Source: an uncultured Verrucomicrobia subdivision 3 bacterium
GTDB lineage: Bacteria > Verrucomicrobiota > Verrucomicrobiae > Limisphaerales > UBA11358
NCBI GenBank assembly: GCA_903921455.1
Contig: CAIXPZ010000027.1
Coordinates: forward strand, 1 to 27,009
Direction: 5' to 3'
Length of the DNA: 27,009 nucleotides
The position numbers were made by a program, and so were the translations under genes. This document shows, one piece after another, positions 1 through 5,853 of this stretch. Numbering within the stretch: the stretch's first letter is position 1; every line of letters begins with the position of its first letter. Under the pieces are notes generated by a model, which saw only the letters and a program-made list of their open reading frames with translations, ran no database searches and was not told the origin of the DNA.

Positions 1-151
1 CAATCGCTCCGGTGATTCTGACAGCTTCCGGAATCAGCTTAAGTCTCTCTGCCTCGGTCTTAAACAACGAGCGGAGATAAGCGATCTGAGCAAGCTCTTC
101 GTCCAACTCTTGTCTGCGAGCCAGCAGAGTTGTCAGGTTCGTTGTGCTCAT
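1..151 (-). CDS. Small hypothetical protein, 3' part cut by window edge
   Basis: The frame opens at an ATG (positions 151-149) and is open for 50 codons to the left edge, so only the N terminus is visible. It begins MSTTNLTTLLARRQELDEEL and continues as charged helical sequence rich in Leu, Glu and Arg, which could form a coiled coil. No signal peptide or known motif is seen. It is the last visible gene of a run of tiny minus-strand genes and lies just downstream of a family-A hairpin repeat. I do not recognise the family. The main support is the position in the array and the uninterrupted frame. Confidence 0.5.
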   Translation of the reverse strand, partial: MSTTNLTTLLARRQELDEELAQIAYLRSLFKTEAERLKLIPEAVRITGAI

Positions 152-172
152 TCAGCTATCGGATAAACCGAG

Positions 173-215
173 CCACCGCCGACGCGCGACGATTGGTTCT
201 GGCGGATGATTGGAC
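173..215 (-). repeat. Family-A hairpin repeat, copy 1
   Basis: GC-rich element just downstream of the lipoprotein stop at 237. On the plus strand it carries an accgcc block, a gacgcgc core, and then the shared tail ending ggcggatgattggac. Four similar elements lie at 1458-1502, 1799-1842, 2345-2375 and 2632-2675, always between two small minus-strand genes. In this copy the inner ccgcc/ggcgg hairpin is degenerate. Confidence 0.65.
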
Positions 216-236
216 GATGGCTGCCTGAAAACAAAA

Positions 237-551
237 TCATTTTAATGCTCTAAGTTCATCGGCGGTCAAGGCTCTGACCTCCCAGCCGCCGTTTGTGTAT
301 CCGGCGATGGTGTCAATGACCGTCGCTCCTTGCCCGTGCAATGATTCTCGAAGCTCATCTATGCTCTTGAAAATCGGCTGTGTCTTGAGTGTAGCACTAC
401 TGCTAGCAAAGTTCGCAGCTTGGTAGCCCTGATGCCCAGCTCCATCAGTCACGACATACCAGCAACCGAAAGCATGGTTCATCGCTATTTCTTTGTGAGC
501 ACAACCCACAATTAAGACAAGGACCACAAAAAATATACAGCGAAATATCAT
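237..551 (-). CDS. Small predicted lipoprotein, unknown function
   Basis: 104 residues from the ATG at 551. A longer frame runs upstream, but it would translate the attC-like repeat, and the start at 551 gives a proper lipoprotein signal peptide: MIFRC, a hydrophobic stretch, then lipobox IVGC with the lipidated Cys near residue 17. The mature part (about 85 residues) has no motif I recognise; the C terminus GGWEVRALTADELRAL looks like a short globular domain. The start lies 11 nt after the GTTAGGC end of the attC-like element at 563-670, as expected for an integron-type cassette. The product is probably exported and anchored in a membrane. Function unknown. Confidence 0.65.
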   Translation of the reverse strand: MIFRCIFFVVLVLIVGCAHKEIAMNHAFGCWYVVTDGAGHQGYQAANFASSSATLKTQPIFKSIDELRESLHGQGATVIDTIAGYTNGGWEVRALTADELRALK

Positions 552-562
552 GCGTGTAATCA

Positions 563-670
563 GCCTAACGTCCAAAATCCAGGCGCGCGGGACAAATAAC
601 GGTGAGCCGCGAAACCGTAGCACGGTGGCAGCCAGTGCCAACCGGCATTGGCTCCGGTGATGTGTTAAGC
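563..670 (-). repeat. attC-like site (family B), copy 1
   Basis: 108-bp imperfect palindrome. Plus-strand ends are gcctaac (563-569) and gttaagc (664-670), which match the integron core consensus RYYYAAC/GTTRRRY and pair with each other. Inside are stem accgt-agc-acggt and stem gccagtgcc-aacc-ggcattggc. The upstream gene's TAA stop lies inside the R'' core and the next gene starts 11 nt past R'. It aligns without gaps over 108 positions with the element at 3206-3313, with about 82 identical positions by manual count. Confidence 0.65.
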
Positions 671-1060
671 AGCTGTCTCATCAATCTGCTCCAAATTCTG
701 TAAAATGTTGTCAACCTGCTCGGTCTCAATTTTCGCGTTTGCTTCCGCGCAACTATATCGCACTGACAACTTACAACCCAGACATGATAAGTGCCAACTC
801 CTGCGGAAAGTGCCTTTATAAACTGTGCCTGCATAATACTTGCCGACAAGCTTGCCTCTAAAATCTTGGCCGACGCCCGCTCCGTCATAAACTGCAGCCG
901 AAGACATGACCTGCAACATACCGACGCCGCTAGGTAAATAGAGTGTGACCATGCCAGGGTAATTGGGCATTGCAATCCAGCCATCAGGAAGCTGAACTTG
1001 CCAACGATCTGTCCTGAACGATTGCGGCATAACGCAAATTAGCTTAGGCATCCGGCTCAT
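665..1060 (-). CDS. Small hypothetical protein ending in attC-like site
   Basis: 131 residues from the ATG at 1060, which has a plausible Shine-Dalgarno (ggag, 8 nt upstream on the minus strand). No signal peptide or membrane segment is evident. The N-terminal half contains WQVQLPDGWIAMPNYPG and the middle a Cys-containing stretch (SCLGCKLSVRYSC); the C terminus is acidic and helical (QVDNILQNLEQIDETAA). The stop codon is inside the R'' core of the 108-bp repeat, a hallmark of integron cassettes. Its first 17 bp overlap the end of the next upstream gene (1044-1430), so these two have no repeat between them. A start at the next Met (1051) is possible. Family not recognised. Confidence 0.6.
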   Translation of the reverse strand: MSRMPKLICVMPQSFRTDRWQVQLPDGWIAMPNYPGMVTLYLPSGVGMLQVMSSAAVYDGAGVGQDFRGKLVGKYYAGTVYKGTFRRSWHLSCLGCKLSVRYSCAEANAKIETEQVDNILQNLEQIDETAA

Positions 1061-1430
1061 GTCTAAATCTCCGTGACCGACTCCAAACCATCAAACCCAA
1101 AAGTGTGACATTGGACAACATCTCTGGTGCTTCTCTCCAAATCACGTGCATCGCTTTGGCTGGATGAACAAAACAATAAATAGGGATGCCTGTGAATCCA
1201 AGTATCGCCATCACCCAAAGATAAATCAGTGTCAGAGAAACTGCTCGCTCGCGCTCCAATAATATACCGATGCCAAGTGGCAACGTCAGAACTGATATAA
1301 GGCGTGAAACAATCAGAACTGTATCTTGCACTGAGTTGGCATAATGAAAGAGCCAAGTGACTTGGAGATAACCTAACAATGCAAATGCGCCAGCGACGAA
1401 CAACTGAATCTCTCGTGGTGATATTTTCAT
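1044..1430 (-). CDS. Small multi-pass membrane protein, unknown
   Basis: 128 residues from the ATG at 1430. The longer frame to 1505 reads through a family-A repeat and is rejected. The protein has about four hydrophobic segments: around residues 10-30 (LFVAGAFALLGYLQVTWLF), 38-58, 65-88 (LTLIYLWVMAILGFTGIPIY) and 103-118, and then a basic tail (SRSRRFRHEPDA). This looks like an inner-membrane protein with a positively charged cytoplasmic C terminus. The stop overlaps the start of the next gene (665-1060) by 17 bp, suggesting translational coupling. No enzymatic motif is visible and I do not recognise the family. Confidence 0.6.
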   Translation of the reverse strand: MKISPREIQLFVAGAFALLGYLQVTWLFHYANSVQDTVLIVSRLISVLTLPLGIGILLERERAVSLTLIYLWVMAILGFTGIPIYCFVHPAKAMHVIWREAPEMLSNVTLLGLMVWSRSRRFRHEPDA

Positions 1431-1457
1431 AATGCTAGGATGCAACGAAAAAAACTG

Positions 1458-1502
1458 ACCCCCCGCCGACGCACGGCGGTTGGTTTTGGTGGGTGGTTGG
1501 AC
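1458..1502 (-). repeat. Family-A hairpin repeat, copy 2
   Basis: Lies between the stop of the gene at 1513 and the start at 1430. The plus strand holds a run of C followed by a gccg-acgca-cggc hairpin and the shared tail ggttggttttggtgggtggttggac. The outer C-rich and G-rich arms can also pair. A possible GTT-containing end (gttgcat on the minus strand) does not match GTTRRRY, so it is not called attC. Confidence 0.7.
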
Positions 1503-1512
1503 CACTGGTATC

Positions 1513-1767
1513 TCATTTCATCACCCCAACTTTCTTGCTCGCTGCAATCAGCGCAAGCTCATCTGGGTCTGATGGTATCGAAGCAAGTGCTTGGCGAACC
1601 AAATCAACGTGTCCCTTGTCCAACTCGCTGGCAGCACCAGCCGCCAGTCCGCCAACCATCTTGTGATAATAAAAATCGCCAATGGTCATCGAAAGCATCC
1701 GACATCCCAAAGCAATCAGCACAACAAGCAGCAAGATATTTACAGCGAGTGAGATGCGGAATTTCAT
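1513..1767 (-). CDS. Small membrane-anchored or exported protein
   Basis: 84 residues from the ATG at 1767. A longer frame upstream only translates the family-A repeat. MKFRISLAVN is followed by a strongly hydrophobic segment (ILLLVVLIALGC), which could be a signal anchor or an imperfect lipobox. The rest is a short soluble domain (HKMVGGLAAGAASELDKGHV and then LVRQALASIPSDPDELALIA), helical and reminiscent of a single TPR-like hairpin. Bounded by family-A repeats on both sides. Function unknown; it may be distantly related to the neighbouring 154-residue protein, which has the same N-terminal anchor plus helical layout. Confidence 0.6.
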   Translation of the reverse strand: MKFRISLAVNILLLVVLIALGCRMLSMTIGDFYYHKMVGGLAAGAASELDKGHVDLVRQALASIPSDPDELALIAASKKVGVMK

Positions 1768-1798
1768 AAATGCTCGAAGTGGACTAAAAAGAAGCAGA

Positions 1799-1842
1799 GC
1801 CCCCGCCGGCTTGCGGCGGTTGGCTTTGACGGTTGTTTGGGC
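1799..1842 (-). repeat. Family-A hairpin repeat, copy 3
   Basis: Plus strand: C-run, ccgccggcttgcggcgg hairpin, then ttggctttgacggttgtttgggc. It sits 5 bp downstream of the stop of the gene at 1847-2311 and 31 bp before the next start at 1767. Same order of parts as the other family-A copies. Confidence 0.7.
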
Positions 1843-1846
1843 GGCA

Positions 1847-2311
1847 TCATCGTGACAGTGAATTAAAAGCCCTTGCCACTCCGGCATCCACATTGGGATT
1901 GCTGCTCGTGTGCGGAAACTGCTCCCGATACTGCTTCGCACCGGCCACCACCTTATCCATCGCTGCCGTATGCGGCATCATATCGTAGCCAACCAAAGCC
2001 CCATCCAGTCGGGTCTCCAGCAAACGGATGACCTCGTTTGTCCGCCCGGCCCGAAGATCCTGCAGCATCCTGACCGACATCGCGATGTCGATGGTCTTCT
2101 GCTCGGCGTGCATCTCCGAAACCAAATCCGAAATCTGGCTGACCAAATTCGTCTGGCCGCTTTGGATGAGCGGAATCACCAGCCGCTCGTATTTGCCAAG
2201 GTTGCCCTGATCTGCTGTTGCGGGTGCCGGCTGGGCTGCCGACTGGCGGCGCACGCTGACAAAAACTACGACTCCGACAATCACGAACAGAATGATGCGT
2301 AAAGTTTTCAT
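1847..2311 (-). CDS. Membrane-anchored helical protein, unknown
   Basis: 154 residues from the ATG at 2311 (MKTLRIILFVIVGVVVFVSV). The start at 2389 is rejected because its first 26 residues are repeat translation. Residues about 5-21 form one membrane anchor, followed by an Ala/Pro linker (SAAQPAPATADQG) and a soluble domain of amphipathic helices with motifs such as LIQSGQTNLVSQISDL and LRAGRTNEVIRLLETRLDG. The spacing resembles tetratricopeptide-like hairpins, but no clear TPR signature is present. The C terminus (SSNPNVDAGVARAFNSLSR) is polar. It is probably exposed to the periplasm. Function unknown; part of the small-gene array. Confidence 0.65.
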   Translation of the reverse strand: MKTLRIILFVIVGVVVFVSVRRQSAAQPAPATADQGNLGKYERLVIPLIQSGQTNLVSQISDLVSEMHAEQKTIDIAMSVRMLQDLRAGRTNEVIRLLETRLDGALVGYDMMPHTAAMDKVVAGAKQYREQFPHTSSNPNVDAGVARAFNSLSR

Positions 2312-2344
2312 AATCGCTCGATGCCGCCCAGCGCCGCCAGCGTT

Positions 2345-2375
2345 GCTCCCGCCAACTTGCCGCGGATGGTTGGAC
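2345..2375 (-). repeat. Family-A repeat, copy 4 (divergent)
   Basis: Plus strand gctcccgccaacttgccgcggatggttggac. It keeps the conserved right end (cggatggttggac) and the cccgcc block, but the core has diverged. A second GC-rich palindromic stretch (gccgcccagcgccgccagc, 2323-2341) adjoins it on the left. It sits between the genes at 2386-2619 and 1847-2311. Confidence 0.5.
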
Positions 2376-2385
2376 GACTGGTAAA

Positions 2386-2619
2386 TCATCGCTCAAGCTT
2401 CCTAAAAATCCAACCAAGCCAATGTGTCACTGAATCTTCATGGCGACGAACGATGCGATACAAGCCGATCAGCAAAACAACCTGACAGGCATATCCAAGA
2501 ACCATCCAATTTGTCCACGGCTCGGACAAAGCAGCGGCGTTTAAGCCGACCAAACAACCGACAACTAACTGCCAGATCATCAGCCTGGCAAACCATAGAT
2601 GCTGTCGCTCTCTAGTCAT
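2386..2619 (-). CDS. Small two-pass membrane protein
   Basis: 77 residues from the ATG at 2619, 12 bp after the family-A repeat. Two hydrophobic segments are visible: about residues 9-31 (WFARLMIWQLVVGCLVGLNA) and 38-58 (WMVLGYACQVVLLIGLYRIV), followed by a basic/aromatic tail (RRHEDSVTHWLGWIFRKLER). Probably an inner-membrane protein with cytoplasmic termini. No family recognised. The support is the clean hydrophobicity pattern and the regular position between two repeats. Confidence 0.6.
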   Translation of the reverse strand: MTRERQHLWFARLMIWQLVVGCLVGLNAAALSEPWTNWMVLGYACQVVLLIGLYRIVRRHEDSVTHWLGWIFRKLER

Positions 2620-2631
2620 AAGGTGTTCTTC

Positions 2632-2675
2632 ACCCCCGCCTACGCGCGGCGGTTGGTTTTGGCGGATGATTAAGC
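2632..2675 (-). repeat. Family-A hairpin repeat, copy 5
   Basis: The best-formed copy: plus strand C-run, ccgcc-tacgcgc-ggcgg hairpin (2636-2652), then ttggttttggcggatgattaagc. It lies between the stop at 2692 and the next start at 2619. Confidence 0.7.
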
Positions 2676-2691
2676 ATAAAAAAATTCATCG

Positions 2692-2874
2692 CTAAAAATA
2701 GATTTGGTATATCGCAAAGCCCATGGCGATGAGGCCCAAGACCACCAGCAGCAATGCCATGACATTTGTCCATAATTGCTCCCTGCGCCTGTCCTGCTTT
2801 GGCTTTCGTCCAAACGTCGCACCCATGGCATCCAGCGCAGCTTGCAGAACTGAAAATATGCCGAATGGATTCAT
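2692..2874 (-). CDS. Small single-pass membrane protein
   Basis: 60 residues from the ATG at 2874 (MNPFGIFSVLQAALDAMG). A TTG two codons upstream is less likely. The sequence is an N-terminal amphipathic helix, a basic middle (GRKPKQDRRREQLW) and one C-terminal membrane segment (VMALLLVVLGLIAMGFAIYQIYF). This tail-anchored layout fits a small inner-membrane protein. No Shine-Dalgarno is obvious. Flanked by a family-A repeat downstream and a truncated family-B repeat upstream. Function unknown. Confidence 0.55.
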   Translation of the reverse strand: MNPFGIFSVLQAALDAMGATFGRKPKQDRRREQLWTNVMALLLVVLGLIAMGFAIYQIYF

Positions 2875-2911
2875 GAACAATAACGAGGAAATTTTGGAAA
2901 TACTTTTCTCA

Positions 2912-2950
2912 CGGCATTGGCTCCGGTGAATGGGTAGGCGGCTGTTTCAT
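2912..2950 (-). repeat. Truncated attC-like (family B) fragment
   Basis: The plus-strand run cggcattggctccggtga followed by atgggtaggcggctgtttcat matches the right half of the 563-670 element and about 10 bp beyond it. The left half, including the R' core and the first stem arm, is missing; AT-rich sequence replaces it. Confidence 0.6.
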
Positions 2951-2965
2951 ATATAATCAAAACTG

Positions 2966-3193
2966 CTAAAGGCTCCTAAATATCTCCCACTGGAGACGGC
3001 GACGATCTTTTATCAGCGAGTCAATGTCCCTATCTTCACCAGGAATCTGCGCGCAATCCGCAGCGCGCAATGCATCAAGAATCTCCAACTCATCTAACGT
3101 GCGCCGCGCCGCCTTGCTAAAAATATGCAACTCGTCCAGCGGTTGCTTCCGCAGCTCAAACCATCTGGCAAAAAGCTCGTCTCTAGTTTGCAT
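2966..3193 (-). CDS. Small soluble helical protein, unknown
   Basis: 75 residues from the ATG at 3193 (MQTRDELFARWFELRKQPLD), 12 nt after the GTTAGAC end of the attC-like site at 3206-3313. The longer frame to 3229 begins inside that site, so the inner start is preferred. It is highly charged and predicted helical throughout, without signal peptide or membrane segment (ELHIFSKAARRTLDELEILD and DIDSLIKDRRRLQWEIFRSL). This composition would suit a small DNA-binding or protein-interaction module, but no signature supports either. Function unknown. Confidence 0.55.
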   Translation of the reverse strand: MQTRDELFARWFELRKQPLDELHIFSKAARRTLDELEILDALRAADCAQIPGEDRDIDSLIKDRRRLQWEIFRSL

Positions 3194-3205
3194 ACGTGCA
3201 AAGTC

Positions 3206-3313
3206 GTCTAACGTCCAGAGTTCAGGCACGCGGGACCAATGGACTTGAAACGCGAACCCGTAGCAAGGTGGCAGTCAGCGCCAACCGGCATTGACTCCGT
3301 GGAATGGTTTAAA
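3206..3313 (-). repeat. attC-like site (family B), copy 2
   Basis: 108 bp, aligned end to end with 563-670. The left end gtctaac (3206-3212) is a good core; the right end gtttaaa (3307-3313) is degenerate. The inner stem gtcagcgcc-aacc-ggcattgac keeps pairing through a compensatory change relative to copy 1 (c/g to t/a). It separates the genes at 2966-3193 and 3321-3665; the latter stops 8 bp from the element. Confidence 0.65.
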
Positions 3314-3320
3314 TTACTCA

Positions 3321-3665
3321 TCAATGCGTCGTCCTGTGGCTTGAAAACCAATCTATTGCCTTGCCATCCTTTACCCTCACTTGAAAGCCAGAAAAAACAA
3401 AAATTTCTTTCGTGCCTGGCGGCGCGTCTGGCAAATTGAAATAAACAATCTCATCGACGTTGGTAAAAGCACCCTCAAACTTCGGGTGTTTTTCGTCGTA
3501 TACCGGCTGTCCGAAGCTCTGAATAATTGCTGTGACAGGCGTGCCAGGCAGGACAAACTTCCGAACATCATCCTCCGAGTAAAGCTGCCACGAAGCTCGC
3601 GTCTGTCGCGAACATGAAGTCGCAGCAAGTAGTGTCAAAAACATGATGATGACGTACTGCTTCAT
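3321..3665 (-). CDS. Small predicted lipoprotein, SmpA/BamE-like features
   Basis: 114 residues from the ATG at 3665. The upstream extension to 3782 is rejected because it translates an inverted-repeat spacer. The signal peptide MKQYVIIMFLTLLAATSC is followed by a Ser/Arg-rich start of the mature protein; Cys18 would be lipidated. The mature domain includes LPGTPVTAIIQSFGQPVYDE and an alternating strand region (EIVYFNLPDAPPGTKEIFVF and FQVRVKDGKAIDW). The order of a G-x-P turn, helix, FGxP and strands is similar to small SmpA/OmlA (BamE)-type lipoproteins, but this is only a resemblance. Probably membrane-attached. Exact role unknown. Confidence 0.6.
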   Translation of the reverse strand: MKQYVIIMFLTLLAATSCSRQTRASWQLYSEDDVRKFVLPGTPVTAIIQSFGQPVYDEKHPKFEGAFTNVDEIVYFNLPDAPPGTKEIFVFSGFQVRVKDGKAIDWFSSHRTTH

Positions 3666-3668
3666 ACT

Positions 3669-3787
3669 GCTAACGAATATAATCTGAGCCCATGCCTTCC
3701 TCGTGGCGGAAACCGTATCAGCGGAACTGGAGACGCCATTCCGCGTTGCCTGCTGCGATTTAGTAGATGGCAGATGGCTCATAGCAC
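3669..3787 (-). repeat. Inverted-repeat spacer, possible degenerate attC
   Basis: Arms gagcccatgcc (3686-3696) and ggcagatggctc (3769-3780) can pair, and an outer tagc/gcta pair (gctaac at 3669-3674, tagcac near 3782) extends the structure. It sits between the genes at 3793-4047 and 3321-3665, where the other spacers have repeats. Sequence is unrelated to family A or B, and only one end resembles a GTTAG core. Confidence 0.4.
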
Positions 3788-3792
3788 TAACC

Positions 3793-4047
3793 TCATTCGG
3801 ACAACTTGGGCGGCTTGCGTAATGACCGAGCCCAAAAGAATAAACCTAGCGCCCCACAGAGTAGGCACGGCAGCCAACATCGCCAACTGATGTCACTCGT
3901 TACCTCTCCAGCGATCCAATTGCCATTATCGGACGAACCGCTTCCGAAATTCTGCCAGTTTGAAAAAGCAGTCCACGCAATAACAAGCACCAACGATGAT
4001 AAACAAACCAACGAGATGCCAAGCCTTCGTTGTGCTGTAATGCTCAT
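3793..4047 (-). CDS. Small two-pass membrane protein
   Basis: 84 residues from the ATG at 4047 (MSITAQRRLGISLVCLSSLV). A longer frame to 4128 has an unlikely N terminus and is not used. There are two hydrophobic segments: residues about 10-30 (GISLVCLSSLVLVIAWTAF) and about 56-74 (CWLPCLLCGALGLFFWARSL), separated by a Gly/Ser/Asn-rich loop, with a basic C terminus (RKPPKLSE). A GTTAGAC-type core (minus strand, 4095-4089) lies 41 nt upstream. It is the right-most gene of the small-gene array and hence the first in the direction of transcription. Function unknown. Confidence 0.55.
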   Translation of the reverse strand: MSITAQRRLGISLVCLSSLVLVIAWTAFSNWQNFGSGSSDNGNWIAGEVTSDISWRCWLPCLLCGALGLFFWARSLRKPPKLSE

Positions 4048-4095
4048 AAACGCGATGCCGTCAAACAATGAGTCGATCGCGTTATACGGTCTAAC

Positions 4096-4413
4096 ATTGC
4101 TGGCGGTTTTGACCTTATTCCCATCCAAAAGCCATGTCGAGCGGAATTTAGCGCCGTCGGCGCGGCATCATGGTGGCCGTCCGCAAGGACTATGCCGCTC
4201 CGCTGGAACTGGATTCATTGAGAGCGGTTGTTTCTACCGAGATGTCAGTCCTACGGACTTCGCCACCGGCGGAGCGTGATCTCGTTTGGGGGAACGACTA
4301 GGGGCACAAGCCGGTGGACATTGGCTAGGCGCCCCAGCGGTGCAAGCAACACTAGGCAAGGGGTCTGTTAAAATATTGTTTGACGAAAATAGGGGAAATA
4401 TCAGAATGCGTTT
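4096..4413. repeat. Gene-free spacer with dispersed palindromic repeats
   Basis: No gene is seen. Between about 4140 and 4280 are short palindromic modules: gcgccgtcggcgcggcatc, a rightward unit around gtttctaccgagatgtc, and the hairpin agtcc-tac-ggact (4247-4259). They resemble a family of intergenic repeats common in Verrucomicrobiota, Acidobacteria and Planctomycetes genomes (recognition from memory). Related sequence recurs at 5990-6110. The last 80 bp before 4414 are AT-rich and probably contain the promoter of the lipoprotein gene, but I cannot fix -35/-10 boxes. Confidence 0.5.
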
Positions 4414-5853
4414 ATGAAGCGCTGGAATATTCTTATGGGGCTGCAATTCATTATTGGAGCATTAATCTGCGGTATTTTCAGCGGTTGTAATCAAAAGCAA
4501 GCGGCAGCCCCATCCGAGTCCGTAAAAACGGGCCAAGCCGCACCCCCCGTCAACCGGCTTCAGTGGAATCTCAACACGACGGTGGATATCTATCGAAGAG
4601 GCAACTCCGTAAATAGTGCGTGGGATCAATACGCGACGAATGCTTTGATCGAATTTGCCAGGGCTCGCGCAAAGGCAATTCCGCGCGGTGAAAACTTTAC
4701 CAAGATAATCGCCACCAATTCATTATTGGCCGTCACCGCTGGCTGTAATGACCCGCTGGTGAAATACCTTTATGTGAGATGTTATCTCGACAATTCGGCG
4801 GAAACGGAAGCTTTGACCGCCGCATGGATTCAAGATGCGACCGCGATGAACCAGAGCACCTACCCGCCGTTAAGAAAGTTCTACGCCGCATTTCGGGCGA
4901 TGAAACAATACCAGTGGGCTAATAATTATCCTGCCAATCATCCCCCGGAGGTCGCCGCCATCAACCGGCAGATGTTGGACAATTATCAGGCATTGTTGGC
5001 GGATAGCACTGTGCCAGTCGGTGAGATCTATGATGCCACCCATGAGTTTCTAGCGATATGGGAAGGCAGCGCACAAATGTATCAAACCTATTACAATTGT
5101 ATCGAACCTATATTGTTCAATAACTGGCCGGCGGCATCGGAGAGTTGGCTGATCAAAGGGGAAGCTTATTTACAGATGGGTTGGCAGGCTCGTGGCACCG
5201 GGTTTGCCAACGAGGTCGCGCAAGACAAGTGGAAGCAGTTTAAGGACAAGCTTGCTATTGCTGAAACTGCAGCGAAGCAGGCTTGGGCATTGGATCCCAG
5301 CAATGCTGCGGTCGCCACTTTAATGATCAAACTGGATGTAGGGCTCCAAAGAGACCGGGCCGACATGGAAATGTGGTTCAAGCGGGTGATGGATCTGACG
5401 CCGGACAATTACGACGCCTGCAAATGCAAACTGAATTACTTGTATCCGCAATGGTATGGTTCGCGAGCTGATATGCTGGCCTTTGGGAGAGTGTGTGTGG
5501 CCAATACCAACTGGGGCGGATACGTGCCGATTATCTTGGTGGATGCCCATTCTGATTATAACCGGATCGCCACGACTAACGAAGTGGTCCGCCTGGCATA
5601 CTGGAAAAAGCCGGATGTGTGGCCTGACCTCAAATCTAGTTACGAACGTTTTTTTCAATTGAATCCGGATCAGACCGAAATCTACAAGAACTATGCCTGG
5701 TATGCGTATCAAGCCGGTCAGTGGGCTGAATTTCTGAGGATCGCTGAAAAGGTGAGACCAGAAGACTACGATTTTTTTGGTGATAAAGCCGCCTTCCCCC
5801 AGATGTTGAAAAAAGCAAAAGCGAACGTTGCTGAGAGTGGCACGAATAAGTGA
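4414..5853 (+). CDS. DUF4034-like lipoprotein
   Basis: 479 residues. The N terminus is a lipoprotein signal peptide (MKRWNILMGLQFIIGALICG and then FSGC; Cys25 lipidated), followed by a low-complexity Ala/Pro/Ser linker. The middle and C-terminal parts contain repeated helical elements, with a recognisable block from about residue 240 to 350: WLIKGEAYLQMGWQARGTG, then a TPR-like AETAAKQAWALDPSNAAVAT, then MWFKRVMDLTPDNYDACKCK and LNYLYPQWYGS. This succession is what I remember of the DUF4034 family of bacterial secreted proteins; its function is unknown. The helical hairpins suggest a protein-binding scaffold at the outer membrane. The gene stands alone between repeat-rich spacers. Base composition is visibly less GC-rich than the oxidase operon to its right. 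The ATG at 4414 is chosen because an upstream ATG (4406) stops at once. Confidence 0.8.
   Translation: MKRWNILMGLQFIIGALICGIFSGCNQKQAAAPSESVKTGQAAPPVNRLQWNLNTTVDIYRRGNSVNSAWDQYATNALIEFARARAKAIPRGENFTKIIATNSLLAVTAGCNDPLVKYLYVRCYLDNSAETEALTAAWIQDATAMNQSTYPPLRKFYAAFRAMKQYQWANNYPANHPPEVAAINRQMLDNYQALLADSTVPVGEIYDATHEFLAIWEGSAQMYQTYYNCIEPILFNNWPAASESWLIKGEAYLQMGWQARGTGFANEVAQDKWKQFKDKLAIAETAAKQAWALDPSNAAVATLMIKLDVGLQRDRADMEMWFKRVMDLTPDNYDACKCKLNYLYPQWYGSRADMLAFGRVCVANTNWGGYVPIILVDAHSDYNRIATTNEVVRLAYWKKPDVWPDLKSSYERFFQLNPDQTEIYKNYAWYAYQAGQWAEFLRIAEKVRPEDYDFFGDKAAFPQMLKKAKANVAESGTNK

Noticed and set aside
173..2675. Family-A repeats as true attC sites
   Set aside because: They are only about 45 bp and the required GTTRRRY end is absent or mismatched in every copy, so only family B is called attC-like.
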